NCBI RefSeq assembly: GCF_001570865.1
Contig: NZ_BCSM01000007.1
Coordinates: 56,068-120,067 of the forward strand
Length of the DNA stretch: 64,000 bases
Source: Rothia kristinae NBRC 15354
Lineage (GTDB): Bacteria; Actinomycetota; Actinomycetes; Actinomycetales; Micrococcaceae
Reading direction: 5' to 3'
Under the pieces are notes generated by a model. It ran no database searches, was not told where the DNA came from, and saw nothing but the letters and a program-made list of their open reading frames with translations. The position numbers were made by a program, and so were the translations under genes. Positions 18,566 to 32,869 of this stretch are shown here, piece by piece. Within the stretch, counting starts at the first letter, position 1, and each line of letters opens with the position of its first letter.

Positions 18566-19473
18566 TCAGGAGGGTGCCAGTCCCGCGGCCAGCCGCCGGT
18601 TGGTCCCGAGGATCTCCCTGCGCAGCGCCGCGACCTCCGGTCCGTGGCGCAAGATCGCCCGTGAGGAGGAGACGACCAGGCGCCGCTCGGTCCCGGCGAA
18701 GACGCGGGCGAGATCCTCCTCGGTGGCCCCCTGCGCCCCGTAGCCGGGGGCGAGGATCGGACCGGGGAAGTCCGCCAGGTCGATGCCTAGGCGCGACAGG
18801 GACGCGCCCACGGTCGCCCCGATGACCAGCCCGCACGGTCCGGCCAGCTCCCACCCGCCGGCCCCCTCGAGGCCGGGCTCGCGCAGCCGCTCGTTGAGCT
18901 CCCGCGCGGCGGCCACGATTCCCCGGGCCACCGAGGCCTCGGGGCCGCCGACGTGCTGCACCGAGGCACCCTCCGGGTTGGAGGTCAGGGCCAGGACGAA
19001 GGCGCCGCGTCCGGTCTCGGCGGCCAGGTTCAGGGCCGGATCCAGGGAGCCGAAGCCCAGGTAGGGGCTGAGCGTGACCCAGTCGGCGGCCAGCGGGGAG
19101 CCCTCGCGCAGCCAGGCGTCGGCGTAGGCGGCCATGGTCGAGCCGATGTCCCCGCGCTTGGCGTCGGCGATGAGCTCCAGCCCCGCATCCGCGGCGGCGG
19201 TGAGCACCTGCTCGAGGGCGGCCAGGCCCGCCGCGCCGTGGCGCTCGAACAGGGCGACCTGCGGCTTCACGACGGCCGCGGCCCCCGCGGCGGCCTCCAC
19301 CACGCGCAGGCCGAAGGTCCGGGCCCCGTCGGCGTCATCGGCCAGCCCCCAGTCGCGCAGCAGCCCCGGGTGGGGGTCGATGCCCACGCACAGGGGGCCG
19401 TGCTCGGCCATGGCCCGCACCAGCCGGTCACCGGCCTCGCCGCGCGGGCTCCGGGCGGTCTCCGCGGCCCCGC

Positions 19474-19477
<4 letters not shown>
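18566..19477 (-). CDS. pyrF: Orotidine 5'-phosphate decarboxylase (type 2)
   Basis: PyrF converts OMP to UMP, the last step of pyrimidine synthesis. The 303-residue product is the longer type found in mycobacteria. Visible motifs are [21 protein letters not shown], the catalytic [10 protein letters not shown] (lysine between two aspartates) and [10 protein letters not shown] near the phosphate site. The GTG start overlaps the carB stop by 4 bases (GTGA). It is the last gene of the pyr operon, just before the terminator. Confidence 0.95.
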
Positions 19478-22797
<3,320 letters not shown>

Positions 22798-22801
22798 GGG
22801 G

Positions 22802-23998
22802 TTACTTTCCTGCTTTCTGCGCGGTTGCGGCGGCGGATCCGGCGGCCGGGAGGGAGTCGATGAAACGGTCGAAGAGGTAGGCGGCGTCGTGCGGTCCGGC
22901 GGCGGCCTCGGGGTGGTACTGCACGGAGAAGGCCGGCAGGTCCAGGCAGCGCAGGCCCTCCACGACGTCGTCGTTCAGGCACACGTGGGAGACCTCGACC
23001 CGCCCGAACTCCTCCTGCGGGGCGGTGACGGGTCCATCCAGCGGGGCGTCCACCGCGAAGCCGTGGTTCTGGGCGGTGATCTCCACCGTCCCGGTGGCCC
23101 GGTCCAGCACGGGCTGGTTGATCCCGCGGTGGCCGAAGGGGAGCTTGTAGGTCCCGAAGCCCAGGGCCCGGCCCAGCAGCTGGTTGCCGAAGCAGATCCC
23201 GAAGAACGGGATCTTGGCCCGCAGCACCTCGCGCAGCAGCTGGACCTGCTCATCCGCGGTCTCGGGGTCCCCGGGGCCGTTGGAGAAGAACACCCCGTCC
23301 GCCCCGAGCTCGCGGATCCGCTGGAATCCGGTGTCGGCCGGGACGATCACGGTGCGCAGCCCGCGCTCGGCGAAGCGGCGCGGGGTCATGGACTTGATGC
23401 CCAGGTCCACCGCGACCACGGTGCCCCGGGGCTCGCCCTCCCAGCCCCACTCCGAGGGCTCGACGATCTGCTCCTCGGCGATGCTGACCTCCTCGGCCAG
23501 GCGGCGCCCGAGCATCCCGGCGGAGTCCCAGACCTCGGCCAGCAGCTCGGCGCGGGGTCGATCGGCCTGGTCCCCGGAGAAGATGCCGGCGCGCATCGCG
23601 CCGACCTCGCGCAGCCGCCGGGTCAGGGCGCGGGTGTCGATGCCGCGGATACCGACGATACCCTGGGCCGTGAGCTCCTCGTCAAGGCTGCGCTGGGAGC
23701 GCCAGTTCGAGGGGATGCGGGCGGCTTCGCGCACCGCGTAGCCGGCGACCCAGATGCGCCGGGATTCGGCGTCCTCGTCGTTGACACCCGTGTTGCCGAT
23801 GTGCGGGGCGGTCTGGATGACGATCTGCCCGGCGTAGGACGGGTCGGTGAGGGTCTCCTGGTAGCCGGTCATGCCGGTGGAGAACACCGCCTCGCCGAGG
23901 GTGGAGCCGACGGCGCCGTAGGCGCTGCCCTCCCAGGCGGAGCCGTCCTCCAGGACGAGGACCGCCGGTGCGGGGGCGGGGGTGGCGTGGGTGGTCAT
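22802..23998 (-). CDS. carA: Carbamoyl-phosphate synthase small (glutaminase) subunit
   Basis: CarA hydrolyses glutamine and channels ammonia to CarB. The 398-residue product has the N-terminal CarA domain ([26 protein letters not shown]) and a C-terminal class I glutaminase domain with the nucleophile cysteine in [12 protein letters not shown] (about residue 270) and the histidine-glutamate pair in [13 protein letters not shown] 23998 is preceded by GAGGAAG about 9 bases upstream and starts 8 bases after the preceding membrane-protein gene. Neighbours and function place it in the pyrimidine operon. Confidence 0.96.
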   Translation of the reverse strand: MTTHATPAPAPAVLVLEDGSAWEGSAYGAVGSTLGEAVFSTGMTGYQETLTDPSYAGQIVIQTAPHIGNTGVNDEDAESRRIWVAGYAVREAARIPSNWRSQRSLDEELTAQGIVGIRGIDTRALTRRLREVGAMRAGIFSGDQADRPRAELLAEVWDSAGMLGRRLAEEVSIAEEQIVEPSEWGWEGEPRGTVVAVDLGIKSMTPRRFAERGLRTVIVPADTGFQRIRELGADGVFFSNGPGDPETADEQVQLLREVLRAKIPFFGICFGNQLLGRALGFGTYKLPFGHRGINQPVLDRATGTVEITAQNHGFAVDAPLDGPVTAPQEEFGRVEVSHVCLNDDVVEGLRCLDLPAFSVQYHPEAAAGPHDAAYLFDRFIDSLPAAGSAAATAQKAGK

Positions 23999-24006
23999 GG
24001 TGTGTG

Positions 24007-24588
24007 CTACTTCCTCGAGGTCGCGGCGGTGGTCTGATCGGCGGGGGCGGCTGGTGCCGGCGGGGCGGGCTCGGGCAGGCGGTCCGCGGCGTGCGGGGCG
24101 ATGGCGCGCAGGGCCTGCAGCAGGGCGGGGGTGTCCGCGGCGCGGCGGGTGCGCAGCCCGGTGTCCACGAGCAGTCCGCCCAGGTCCCAGGTGATCACAG
24201 CCAGCCCGTCCTTCTCCACGAACTTCCCGGCCATCCCGGATTCTCGGCGCAGCACCCGGATCGCCTCGGCGGGCACCCACAGGTCCTCGGCGCCGTCGCG
24301 CACGATGATCAGGCCCTCGGTCAGGACCAGGGCCTGCCCGTCGGCGCGCGCGCCCAGCCCGTGGACCGCGATCCGATCCAGCCAGTCCCCCGCGCGGGTG
24401 GTGCTGACGTACTGGGCGGGGCAGGCGAAGGAGGCCTGCGCCCCGTCGAGGCGCTCGGGCACCGGGGCGGGCCGGGCGATCCCGGACTGCCGGTCCCGGC
24501 GGTGGCGCCAGCCCAGTCCGATCAGCCCGAGCACGATCCCGGCCAGCAGCAACGAGGAGAGCAGGGTCAGCAGGTGGTGGAAGGTCAT
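24007..24588 (-). CDS. Membrane-anchored PH-like protein inside the pyr operon (Rv1382-type)
   Basis: The 193-residue product begins with one strong membrane helix ([20 protein letters not shown], residues 6-25), then a basic stop-transfer RHRRDRQ, so the bulk is probably cytoplasmic. The middle (about 70-165) looks like a beta-rich PH-like domain: [40 protein letters not shown] and GLLVDTGLR. The tail is Pro/Ala-rich. A gene of this kind lies between pyrC and carA across Actinobacteria; in M. tuberculosis it is Rv1382. It overlaps the pyrC stop by 4 bases (ATGA) and carA follows after 8 bases, so it is firmly part of the operon. Function unknown. Confidence 0.8.
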   Translation of the reverse strand: MTFHHLLTLLSSLLLAGIVLGLIGLGWRHRRDRQSGIARPAPVPERLDGAQASFACPAQYVSTTRAGDWLDRIAVHGLGARADGQALVLTEGLIIVRDGAEDLWVPAEAIRVLRRESGMAGKFVEKDGLAVITWDLGGLLVDTGLRTRRAADTPALLQALRAIAPHAADRLPEPAPPAPAAPADQTTAATSRK

Positions 24589-25916
24589 GCGCGCGCCCCC
24601 TCAGCCTCCGGGGTGCGGGGGGTCGCCATGCGCCCGTCCAGGACGGTCGGGTGGCCCTCCCAGACGGTGGCCATGACCCGCCCGGGCAGCTCCAGGCCGC
24701 GGTAGGGCGAGTTGCGGCCCTTGCTCTGGTGCTCCTCCGGGACGACGATGCGCCGGGCCTGCGGGTCCACCAGCACGAGGTTGGCCGGCTCCCCCACCGC
24801 GATCGGACGGCCCTGTCCCGGGATGCGGGCGATACGCGCGGGGTCGGCGGACATGATGCGGGCGACGTCGGCCCAGGTGATCAGCCCGGTGTCCACCAGG
24901 GTCTGCTGGACCACGGACAGAGCGGTCTCCAGACCCGTCATGCCCATCGCCGCACACGCCCACTCGCACTCCTTGTCCTGCACCGGGTGCGGGGCATGGT
25001 CGGTGCCGATCACGTCGATGGTCCCGTCGGCCACGGCCGCGCGCAGGGCCTGGACGTCCTCGGCAGTGCGCAGCGGGGGGTTGACCTTGTACACGGGGTC
25101 GTAGGTGCGGGCCAGCTCGTCGGTGAGCAGCAGGTGGTGCGGGGTGGCCTCGGCCGTGACGGCGATGCCGCGCTGCTTGGCCCAGCGCACGATCTCCACC
25201 GAGCCCTTGGTGGACAGGTGGCAGATGTGCACCCGGGAGCCGACGTGCTGGGCGAGCAACACGTCCCGGGCGATGATGGACTCCTCGGCCACCGCGGGCC
25301 AGCCGGCCAAGCCGAGCTCCGCGGAGACCGCGCCCTCGTTCATCTGGGCCCCGTCGGTCAGCAGCGGCTCCTGGGCGTGCTGGGCGATCACCCCGTCGAA
25401 GGCCTTGACATACTCCAGGGCCCGGCGCATCAGCACCGGGTTGTGTACGCACTTTCCGTCGTCGGAGAACATCCGCACCTGCGCGCGGGAGTCGGCCATC
25501 GCGCCGATCTCGGACAGGCGCTCACCCTGCAGACCCACGGTCACCGCCCCGACCGGTCGAACCTCGACCCAGCCGGCGTCCTGGCCCAGCCGCTGGACCT
25601 GCTCCACGACCCCGGCGGTGTCCGCGACGGGATCGGAGTTGGCCATCGCGCAGACCGCGGTGTAGCCGCCGGCGGCGGCCGCCCGGGTCCCGGTCTGCAC
25701 GGTCTCGGCGTCCTCCCGGCCGGGTTCGCGCAGGTGGGTGTGCACATCCACCAGCCCGGGCAGCAGCACGAGGCCCTCGGCCTCGATCACCCGGGCGGAC
25801 TCGGGGGCGGTCAGGTTCTCGCCGAGCTCGGCGATGCGCCCCTCGCGCACCAGCACGTCCACGGTCTGCTCGCCCAGCAGGCGGGCGTCTCGGATGAGGA
25901 TCGCGGCGTCGGTCAT
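24585..25916 (-). CDS. pyrC: Dihydroorotase
   Basis: PyrC cyclises carbamoyl aspartate to dihydroorotate. The 443-residue product is a class I dihydroorotase of the amidohydrolase fold. It has the metal-binding [10 protein letters not shown] (about residues 57-66), the QHAQEP segment, VHICHLS, and the GTDHAPH motif supplying the catalytic aspartate. ATG 25916 is supported by GGAAAGGA 5 bases upstream. It overlaps the downstream membrane-protein gene by 4 bases and follows pyrB by 19 bases. Confidence 0.96.
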   Translation of the reverse strand: MTDAAILIRDARLLGEQTVDVLVREGRIAELGENLTAPESARVIEAEGLVLLPGLVDVHTHLREPGREDAETVQTGTRAAAAGGYTAVCAMANSDPVADTAGVVEQVQRLGQDAGWVEVRPVGAVTVGLQGERLSEIGAMADSRAQVRMFSDDGKCVHNPVLMRRALEYVKAFDGVIAQHAQEPLLTDGAQMNEGAVSAELGLAGWPAVAEESIIARDVLLAQHVGSRVHICHLSTKGSVEIVRWAKQRGIAVTAEATPHHLLLTDELARTYDPVYKVNPPLRTAEDVQALRAAVADGTIDVIGTDHAPHPVQDKECEWACAAMGMTGLETALSVVQQTLVDTGLITWADVARIMSADPARIARIPGQGRPIAVGEPANLVLVDPQARRIVVPEEHQSKGRNSPYRGLELPGRVMATVWEGHPTVLDGRMATPRTPEAEGARA

Positions 25917-25935
25917 GGTGTCCTTTCCGGTGCCC

Positions 25936-26937
25936 TCAGGCACGATCGGCCTCCGGGTCCCCGGTGGCCCCGGCGGGGTCCGGGGCGCCGGTGAGCAGGT
26001 GGTAGAGCACGGCCATGCGCACGGAGACCCCGTTGGCCACCTGGCGCAGGACCAGGGAGCGCGGGGAGTCCGCGGCGTCGGCGCTGATCTCCAGGCCCCG
26101 ATTCATCGGCCCCGGGTGCAGGATCGCGGTCTGCGCCCCGCGGGCGCTGAGGCCGGCCAGGCGCTCGGGGCTGAGTCCCCAGAGCCTCGCGTACTCCTCG
26201 GAGCTGGGGAAGAAGGCCGCGTGCATGCGCTCGCGCTGAATGCGCAGCAGCATCACGGCGTCCGGGTCCTGGGCCAGGGCCTCGTCGAGGTCGTAGCTGA
26301 CCCGCACCGGCCAGTCGTCGATGCCCACCGGCAGCAGGGTCGGCGGGGCGACGAGGGTGACCTGCGCGCCCAGGGTGCTCAGCAGCCACACATCGGAGCG
26401 GGCCACCCGGGAGTGCAGGATGTCGCCCACGATCACGATGCGCATCCCGGCCAGGTCCGTGCCCTGGGCGCCGGTGCCGGTCAGCTCGGCGCGACGCTGG
26501 CGCAGGGTCATCGCATCCAGCAGCGCCTGGGTGGGGTGGGCGTGGGTGCCGTCCCCGGCGTTGACCACCGGGGCCTGGATCCACCCGCTGGTCGCCAGGC
26601 GGGCCGGGGCGCCGGAGGCGGGATGGCGGATCACGACGGCGTCGGCGTTGATGGCCTCCAGGGTCTGGGCCGTGTCCTTCAGGGATTCGCCCTTGGACAC
26701 GGAGGAGCCCTTGGCCGCGAAGTTGATGACGTCGGCGGAGAGCCGCTTCTCCGCGGTCTCGAAGGAGATGCGGGTGCGGGTGGAGTCCTCGAAGAACAGG
26801 TTGACCACGGTGCGCCCGCGCAGGGCGGGCAGCTTCTTGACCTCGCGGGAGCCGACCTCCCCCATCCGGTCCGCGGTGTCCAGCAGGGCGATGGCCTGCT
26901 CGCGGGTCAGGGAGCGGGTGTCCAGCAGGTGCCTCAT
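25936..26937 (-). CDS. pyrB: Aspartate carbamoyltransferase catalytic subunit
   Basis: PyrB joins carbamoyl phosphate and aspartate. The 333-residue product has the carbamoyl-phosphate signature [13 protein letters not shown] (about residues 48-60), [29 protein letters not shown] binding (here [18 protein letters not shown]) and the aspartate-side [10 protein letters not shown]. No regulatory PyrI gene is nearby, as expected in Gram-positives. The start overlaps the pyrR stop by 4 bases (ATGA), so PyrR-dependent repression of pyrR translation should carry over to pyrB. Confidence 0.97.
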   Translation of the reverse strand: MRHLLDTRSLTREQAIALLDTADRMGEVGSREVKKLPALRGRTVVNLFFEDSTRTRISFETAEKRLSADVINFAAKGSSVSKGESLKDTAQTLEAINADAVVIRHPASGAPARLATSGWIQAPVVNAGDGTHAHPTQALLDAMTLRQRRAELTGTGAQGTDLAGMRIVIVGDILHSRVARSDVWLLSTLGAQVTLVAPPTLLPVGIDDWPVRVSYDLDEALAQDPDAVMLLRIQRERMHAAFFPSSEEYARLWGLSPERLAGLSARGAQTAILHPGPMNRGLEISADAADSPRSLVLRQVANGVSVRMAVLYHLLTGAPDPAGATGDPEADRA

Positions 26938-27605
26938 GCCCGGGCCTCCCCCGCGCTCGGCGCCGTCTGCGGGCCCGGGCGCGGCGGGGCCGGGTCCAGC
27001 AGCACGCAGTCGCTGAGATCCCGCTCGTCCTTCCCGCTCAGCGCGGGGGCGGCGTCGGTCTCGGCGAGGAAGACCCGCACGGATTCGGCGGCGGCGGTGG
27101 GCAGGTTCTTGCCCACGTGGTCCGCGCGGATCGGCAGCTGCCGGTGGCCGCGGTCGGCGAGCACGGCCAGGCGCACCAGGGCGGGGCGGCCGTAGTCGGC
27201 CAGGGCGTCCAAGGCGGCGCGCACGGTGCGCCCGGAGTACAGGACGTCATCCACGAGAACGACGCGGCGTCCGTCGATCCCCAGGCCCGGCAGGCGGGTG
27301 GCTTCGGGGGTGCGGGAGGTGCCGGTGCGCAGGTCATCCCGGTACATGGTCACGTCCAGCTGCCCCAGGGCCGCGGCCGGGTCGAAGGCGGGATCGATGC
27401 GGTGCAGGCGCTGGGCCAGGCGCCGGGCCAGCGGATACCCGCGGCGGGGGATGCCGAGCAGCACGAGGTCCTCGGCGCCCTTGTTGGCCTCCAGGATCTC
27501 GTGGGCGATCCGGGTCAGGGCCCGGTCGATGTCGGCCGCGTCCAGGATCACCCGGGCTCGCGGCGAGACCCTCGGGGGGTCCTCTCGGTTATGCTGATCG
27601 GTCAT
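26934..27605 (-). CDS. pyrR: PyrR regulator / uracil phosphoribosyltransferase
   Basis: PyrR senses UMP/UTP and binds pyr mRNA; many members also have uracil phosphoribosyltransferase activity. The 223-residue product has the PRPP-binding loop [13 protein letters not shown] (about residues 114-126), [15 protein letters not shown] and a basic face. It has a longer C-terminal tail than the roughly 180-residue Bacillus protein, ending in a Pro/Ala-rich segment. The ATG has AAGGAGG 8 bases upstream, and the ribosome binding site abuts a hairpin with the PyrR-binding loop sequence. It is the first gene of the pyrimidine operon. Confidence 0.95.
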   Translation of the reverse strand: MTDQHNREDPPRVSPRARVILDAADIDRALTRIAHEILEANKGAEDLVLLGIPRRGYPLARRLAQRLHRIDPAFDPAAALGQLDVTMYRDDLRTGTSRTPEATRLPGLGIDGRRVVLVDDVLYSGRTVRAALDALADYGRPALVRLAVLADRGHRQLPIRADHVGKNLPTAAAESVRVFLAETDAAPALSGKDERDLSDCVLLDPAPPRPGPQTAPSAGEARA

Positions 27606-27613
27606 GGACTCGG

Positions 27614-27640
27614 CCTCCTTCCCCGCCTCACCGGACGGGA
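27614..27640 (-). promoter_or_regulatory. PyrR-binding hairpin abutting the pyrR ribosome binding site
   Basis: In the pyrR leader RNA the loop UCCGGUGAGG (27626-27635), followed by C, matches the PyrR-binding consensus UCCNGNGAGGY. It is closed by a CCCG/CGGG stem plus one G-U pair (27621-27625 with 27636-27640). The Shine-Dalgarno AAGGAGG (27614-27620) follows the stem without a gap. No terminator or antiterminator lies in the leader. This fits translational repression as described for M. smegmatis rather than Bacillus-style attenuation. Confidence 0.75.
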
Positions 27641-27666
27641 GCTTAAAGGGTGCTCTGCTGGGCTCG

Positions 27667-27672
27667 AACCTA
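27667..27672 (-). promoter_or_regulatory. -10 hexamer TAGGTT for the pyr operon
   Basis: TAGGTT on the minus strand lies about 62 bases before the pyrR ATG, giving a leader of roughly 55 bases that contains only the PyrR-binding hairpin and the ribosome binding site. The -35 is not obvious and would lie within the nusB terminator hairpin. Confidence 0.45.
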
Positions 27673-27690
27673 CCACAGGAGCCTGGACGC

Positions 27691-27731
27691 GCCGAGGCCG
27701 CCCGGACGCGATCGGTCCGGGCGGCCTCGGC
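27691..27731 (-). terminator. Strong hairpin after nusB (17-bp stem, no U-tract)
   Basis: GCCGAGGCCGCCCGGAC (27691-27707) is the exact complement of GTCCGGGCGGCCTCGGC (27715-27731), with a 7-base loop. It starts 6 bases past the nusB stop. No T-run follows, as in many actinobacterial I-shaped terminators. It separates the nusB transcript from the pyr operon promoter. Confidence 0.75.
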
Positions 27732-27737
27732 GGGTGC

Positions 27738-28144
27738 TCAGGCCAGCAGGGTCGGCTTGACCTTCTGCAGCCGGCCCAGCAGCCCGTTGACGAACCGCGG
27801 GGAGTCATCCGTGGAGTGGGTGCGGGCCAGGCCCGCCGCCTCGGAGACGGCGACGGCGTCGGGGACGTCGTCGTTGTACAGCAGCTCCCAGGCCCCGATG
27901 CGCAGGATCGCCCGGTCCACGGCCGGCATCCGGTCCAGCGTCCAGCCCTTAGAGTAGGTCTCCAGGGCCTCGGCGATCTCCTCGTCGTGCTCGAGGACCC
28001 CGCGCACGATCCGCTCGGAGTAGTCGGAGATCAGGGCCGAGGTGTGGGCGCGGCGCCGACGCAGCACCTCGAGGGTGTCCTCGCCGCGCGAATCGGCTTC
28101 GAACAGCACTTCCAGGGCGCGCACGCGCGCCTTCGTCCGGGAGT

Positions 28145-28148
<4 letters not shown>
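27738..28148 (-). CDS. nusB: Transcription antitermination protein NusB
   Basis: NusB binds boxA RNA with NusE (S10) and supports rRNA antitermination. The 136-residue product is all-helical, with the typical N-terminus [17 protein letters not shown] (arginine-rich RNA-binding helix), [27 protein letters not shown] and a C-terminal VNGLLGRL. The GTG start overlaps the efp stop by 4 bases (GTGA); efp-nusB adjacency is standard. A strong hairpin follows its stop. Confidence 0.95.
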
Positions 28149-28708
<560 letters not shown>

Positions 28709-28793
28709 GGACACTCCTTCTCGGTTCGTACTGCTCTCGCCGCATCCGGGGACGCGCGGGAGGGCGCATCCGTGCGGCGGCGGATCAGGTGCC

Positions 28794-28799
28794 ATTGTA
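28794..28799 (-). promoter_or_regulatory. -10 hexamer TACAAT for efp-nusB
   Basis: TACAAT on the minus strand, within the aroB-efp gap, implies a leader of about 79 bases for efp. The -35 is not recognisable. Confidence 0.45.
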
Positions 28800-28847
28800 T
28801 CGCCTCCCCGGCCCGCTTCCCCCGTGGCGCGGTCGGCGGGGGCCTCC

Positions 28848-29963
28848 TCAGGCCTCGGCGATCTCCTGGTAGGTGGCGAACAGCAGGGTCTCGTCCGGGA
28901 CCTCCATGATCCGCGGGCGGGCGATCCCGTCGAGGACGACGAAGCGCAGCAGATTGCCGCGGGTCTTCTTGTCCCGGTGCATGGCCTCCAGCAGCCGCGC
29001 CCAGCGATCCGCCCGGTATCCGGTGGGCAGGCCCAGGGATTCCAGGATCGCGCGGGTGCGCTGCACGACGGCCGGGTCCAGGCTGCCGGCCGCGGCGGAC
29101 AGCTCCGCGGCGAAGACCATGCCCACCGCGACCGCCGCCCCGTGGCGCCACTGATACCGCTCGGCCAGCTCGATCGCGTGCCCCAGCGTGTGGCCGTAGT
29201 TGAGGAACTCCCGCCGCCCGGTCTCGCGCAGGTCCTCGGAGACGATCTCGGCTTTGACCCGCACGGCCCGCTCGATCAGCTCCCGGATCACCGCGGACTG
29301 GGAGTCGCGCAGCTGCTGCGGGTGGGCCTCCAGGAGCTCGAGGATCTTCGGGTCGGCGATGAACCCGCACTTGACGACCTCGGCCAGCCCGGTGAGCAGC
29401 TCGTTGACGGGCAGGGTGCGCAGGGTGCCCAGGTCGCACAGCACGGCCGCCGGCGGATGGAAGGCCCCGACGAGGTTCTTACCCTCGGCGGTGTTGATCC
29501 CGGTCTTCCCGCCCACCGCGGCGTCGACCATGCCCAGCAGCGTCGTGGGCAGGTGCACGACCCGCACCCCGCGCAGCCAGGTCGCGGCGACGAAGCCGGC
29601 GAGGTCGGAGACCGCTCCCCCGCCCACCGAGATCACGACGTCGGAGCGGGTGAAGTCGTTCTGCCCGAGCACCTGCCAGCAGAAGGCCGCGACCTGCGCG
29701 TGCTTGCCCTCCTCGGCGTCGGGGATCTCCGCGGAGAAGGCCTCGTATCCGGCGGCGCGCAGATCGCTCATGACCAGCTCGCCGGTGGAGCGCAGGGCCC
29801 GCGGGTGCACGATCAGGGCCCGGCGCACCCGGGGGCCCAGGATCCCGGGCAGCTCGCGCAGCAGGTCATGGCCGATGAGCACCTCGTAGCTCTCGCCGGG
29901 ACGCTGACCGGTCACGGGGATCCGGGTGATCGGCTCGGGTTCGCCGCTGGGCTGGCTGCTCAT
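28848..29963 (-). CDS. aroB: 3-Dehydroquinate synthase
   Basis: AroB carries out the second shikimate-pathway step, converting DAHP to 3-dehydroquinate with NAD and a divalent metal. The 371-residue product has [22 protein letters not shown] split around the NAD site, [21 protein letters not shown], the metal-ligand segments LAEVVKCGF and [11 protein letters not shown], and MHRDKKTRG. The ATG overlaps the aroK stop by 4 bases. It is the last of the four shikimate genes in this run. Confidence 0.97.
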   Translation of the reverse strand: MSSQPSGEPEPITRIPVTGQRPGESYEVLIGHDLLRELPGILGPRVRRALIVHPRALRSTGELVMSDLRAAGYEAFSAEIPDAEEGKHAQVAAFCWQVLGQNDFTRSDVVISVGGGAVSDLAGFVAATWLRGVRVVHLPTTLLGMVDAAVGGKTGINTAEGKNLVGAFHPPAAVLCDLGTLRTLPVNELLTGLAEVVKCGFIADPKILELLEAHPQQLRDSQSAVIRELIERAVRVKAEIVSEDLRETGRREFLNYGHTLGHAIELAERYQWRHGAAVAVGMVFAAELSAAAGSLDPAVVQRTRAILESLGLPTGYRADRWARLLEAMHRDKKTRGNLLRFVVLDGIARPRIMEVPDETLLFATYQEIAEA

Positions 29964-30529
29964 CGCTGCTCCTTCCCGGCCGCGCGGGCCAGGTGCTCGT
30001 GGATCTCATCGGCCAGGGTGACAAGGTCCCGGTGCCCGCGGGCGTCCACGACCAGGTCCGCCAGCCGCTCGTAGGTCTCGTGGCGCTGGGCGTACATCTG
30101 CCGCCAGCGCTGCAGGGGGTGTCCGGCCAGCAGCGGCCGGTCCCCCTCCGTCCGGATCCGCTCCGCGACGGTCTGCTCGTCCACCAGCAGGTAGACCACG
30201 GTGGTCTCGGCCAGCAGGCGGGCCACCGCCGGAGTCATCGGCGCGCCCCCGCCCACGGAGACGATCGCGCCGACGCTGTCGGGATCCGCGAGGATCTCGC
30301 CGATCGCGGCGGCCTCCAGGCGCCGGAAGTGGGCCTCGTCGTGGTGGGCGAAGATCTCCGGGATCGTGCCCTGGGCGGCGACGATGCGCGCGTCGGAGTC
30401 GATGAGCCGGTAGCCGTGGCGGGTGCGCAGCGTCTGTCCGACGGCGGATTTGCCGGCGGCCATCGGCCCGATCAGCACGACGGGCCGGGGGTGCACGGCG
30501 GCGTCGGGTGCGGTCGGGACCTCGCTCAT
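29960..30529 (-). CDS. aroK: Shikimate kinase
   Basis: AroK phosphorylates shikimate. The 189-residue product begins with about 15 variable residues, then [15 protein letters not shown] (Walker A), [10 protein letters not shown] (shikimate-binding aspartate), [18 protein letters not shown] and the lid segment [17 protein letters not shown] 30529 overlaps the aroC stop by 4 bases (ATGA), and the aroK stop overlaps aroB in the same way, so aroC-aroK-aroB are tightly coupled. Confidence 0.96.
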   Translation of the reverse strand: MSEVPTAPDAAVHPRPVVLIGPMAAGKSAVGQTLRTRHGYRLIDSDARIVAAQGTIPEIFAHHDEAHFRRLEAAAIGEILADPDSVGAIVSVGGGAPMTPAVARLLAETTVVYLLVDEQTVAERIRTEGDRPLLAGHPLQRWRQMYAQRHETYERLADLVVDARGHRDLVTLADEIHEHLARAAGKEQR

Positions 30530-31746
30530 GCGCGGGGGTCCCGCCCGTCGCCCACGGTGCGCAGGGAGGCCGGGATCGCGGCCAGGTAGGCGTCCTTGTT
30601 GCACGCGGTCTCCGCGATGGAGTCCCCGCCGAACTTCTCCAGGTACGCGTCGGCCAGCACCAGGGCGGTCATGGCCTCCGCGACGACCCCGGCGGCCGGC
30701 ACGGCGGCGACGTCGGAGCGCTGGTGGTGGGCCCGGGTGGGTTCGCCCGTGGTGGTGTCCACGGTGCGCAGGGCCTTGGGCACGGTCGCGATCGGCTTCA
30801 TCGCCGCGCGCACCCGCAGCAAGTCCCCGATGCTCATCCCGCCTTCGATGCCCCCGGCCCGGTTGGAGGTCCGGTGCGCGGCGCCCTCGGCGTCCGGGAC
30901 GATCTCGTCGTGGGCGGCGGAGCCGCGCCGGGCGGCGGTGCGGAAGCCGTCGCCGACCTCGACCCCCTTGATCGCCTGGATGCCCATCAGCGCTCCGGCC
31001 AGGCGCGCGTCCAGGCGCCGGTCCCAGTGCACGTAGGAGCCCAGCCCGGGCACCAGCCCGTAGGCCAGGACCTCGACGATGCCGCCGAGGGTCTCCCCGT
31101 CCTTGTGCGCGGCGTCGACCTCCCGGACCATCGCCTCGGAGGTCTGCGGGTCGGCACAGCGCAGGGGATCCGCGTCCAGGGTCGGCGTGTCCGCCGGCAC
31201 CGGGGCCGGGTGGCCCTCCGGCAGACTCACCCCGCCCAGGGCGACGGTGTGGCTGACCAGCTGCGCGCCGAGGCTGTCCAGGATCTGCGCGGCGACCACG
31301 CCCAGGGCCACGCGGGTCGCGGTCTCGCGCGCGGAGGCCCGCTCCAGCACCGGGCGGGCCTCGTCGAAGCCGTATTTCTGCATGCCGGTGAGATCGGCGT
31401 GGCCGGGCCGGGGACGGGTCAGGGGCGCGTTGCGGGCCCTGCCCTCCAGCACCGCCGGGTTAACGGGGTCCGCGGACATGACCTCGGTCCACTTGGGCCA
31501 CTCGGTGTTGGCGATCTCCACGGCCACGGGCCCGCCCTGGGTCAGCCCATGGCGCACGCCGCCGAGGATGCGGACCCGGTCCTCCTCGAACTTCATCCGC
31601 GCCCCGCGCCCGTAGCCCAGACGGCGCCGGGCCAAGGCCTCGCGCAGCTGCCCGGTGGTCAGCTCCACGCCGGCGGGCACCCCCTCGATGATGCCGACGA
31701 GCGCCTCGCCGTGGGATTCTCCTGCGGTCAGCCAGCGTAGGGTCAC
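30526..31746 (-). CDS. aroC: Chorismate synthase
   Basis: AroC makes chorismate from EPSP with reduced FMN. The 406-residue product contains [17 protein letters not shown] at the N-terminus, [41 protein letters not shown] and the C-terminal [19 protein letters not shown]. The start is GTG 31746 (V-T-L-R-W), because homologues begin there; AAGGA lies 10 bases upstream. About 150 bases separate it from aroE, with no clear promoter visible. Confidence 0.97.
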   Translation of the reverse strand: MTLRWLTAGESHGEALVGIIEGVPAGVELTTGQLREALARRRLGYGRGARMKFEEDRVRILGGVRHGLTQGGPVAVEIANTEWPKWTEVMSADPVNPAVLEGRARNAPLTRPRPGHADLTGMQKYGFDEARPVLERASARETATRVALGVVAAQILDSLGAQLVSHTVALGGVSLPEGHPAPVPADTPTLDADPLRCADPQTSEAMVREVDAAHKDGETLGGIVEVLAYGLVPGLGSYVHWDRRLDARLAGALMGIQAIKGVEVGDGFRTAARRGSAAHDEIVPDAEGAAHRTSNRAGGIEGGMSIGDLLRVRAAMKPIATVPKALRTVDTTTGEPTRAHHQRSDVAAVPAAGVVAEAMTALVLADAYLEKFGGDSIAETACNKDAYLAAIPASLRTVGDGRDPRA

Positions 31747-31897
31747 CTGGTCACGTTCCTTCGTCTCGTCTCGGCGAACCCGCCCGGCCGTGCATGGGGC
31801 ACGGTGCCGGGCGGCGTCATCGGGGGTCGTCCCATTCTCCGCGGGCGCGGGCTCCGGCCGCAAGCGCCTGCCGGTGCGGGTCCTCTCGGTGCGGCGC

Positions 31898-32869
31898 TCA
31901 CCCGTCCTCGGAGGGCGCGGTCTCGGTCAGCCCATCCAGAGTATGCACCGGCACGGGCTCCCGGACGGGAGCGGGCAGCCCGATCGCCGCAGCCATGGCC
32001 TCCAGGACGGTCTGCTGGTGCGGAAGCGGGCGGTCCAGAGGCAGGCCGAGGAACAGCTTGACCTGGTCCACCGCCTGGTGCAGCAGCATGTGCGCCCCGG
32101 AGGCCACCCGCGCCCCCCGCTGCTGCGCGCGCTCGGCCAGGACGGAGGGCCAGGGATCGTAGGAGACGTCCAGCAGGCGCAGCCCGGACAGGTCCCCGCT
32201 CAGCCGCCGGGCGTGCGGGTCGAAGGCGCGGGCCGGCAGGGTGCACACGGCCGTGCCGATCCCGTCCAGCTCCGCCGGGCAGTCTTCCAGGGGACGCATC
32301 CGCAGCCGCAGCCCGAGCCGCTCGGCCGCCGCGCGCAGCTCGCGGGTGCGGGAGGCGTCGCGCACGTACACGAAGGTCTCCTCCCAGCCCATCAGCCGCA
32401 GCGCGGCCGCGGCGGCCGTCGCGGTCCCGCCGCCGCCGATGACGGCCGCGGGGGCGACCGGTTCCGGGTCAGCGGGCCCGAGGTCGCGCAGGGCGTTGAC
32501 GATGCCGGCGACGTCGGTGTTGTGCCCGAGCAGGCCCCGGGCCGCCCCGTCGGCGCCCCGCGACGCGGCCGCGACCGTGTTGACCACCCCGACGGCGCGG
32601 GCGAACGGGGTCAGCGCGGAGACCGCCCGGGCCGCGTCGGCCTTCAGGGGCATGGTCACGGAGTAGCCGCGCCATCCGGGCTCGGCCGCGGCGGCCAGCC
32701 GGGCCCCCAGCTCGGACCGAGGCGTCTCGAGACGCCGGTACCGCACGGCTGCGCCGAGCTCGCGGTAGGCGGCCGCATGCAGGTCCGGGGAGAGGCTGTG
32801 CCCGACCGGACTGCCCAGCACCGCCGCCCATGCGGCTGGGTCCGGTTCCTTCGGGGGCTCCGGGCTCAC
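31898..32869 (-). CDS. aroE: Shikimate dehydrogenase
   Basis: AroE reduces 3-dehydroshikimate to shikimate. The 323-residue product has the substrate-binding [16 protein letters not shown], the catalytic lysine in [10 protein letters not shown], the HNTDVAG aspartate, a Rossmann glycine-rich loop [16 protein letters not shown], and [12 protein letters not shown] near the C-terminus. GTG 32869 overlaps the mltG stop by 4 bases (GTGA). The C-terminal 30 residues are a variable tail. Confidence 0.93.
   Translation of the reverse strand: MSPEPPKEPDPAAWAAVLGSPVGHSLSPDLHAAAYRELGAAVRYRRLETPRSELGARLAAAAEPGWRGYSVTMPLKADAARAVSALTPFARAVGVVNTVAAASRGADGAARGLLGHNTDVAGIVNALRDLGPADPEPVAPAAVIGGGGTATAAAAALRLMGWEETFVYVRDASRTRELRAAAERLGLRLRMRPLEDCPAELDGIGTAVCTLPARAFDPHARRLSGDLSGLRLLDVSYDPWPSVLAERAQQRGARVASGAHMLLHQAVDQVKLFLGLPLDRPLPHQQTVLEAMAAAIGLPAPVREPVPVHTLDGLTETAPSEDG

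Noticed and set aside
27640..27680. A TpsiC-like string (GGTTCGAGCCC) on the minus strand upstream of pyrR suggested a tRNA 3' half.
   Set aside because: No matching acceptor, D-arm or anticodon arm exists upstream; the region is the nusB hairpin and the pyrR promoter and leader.
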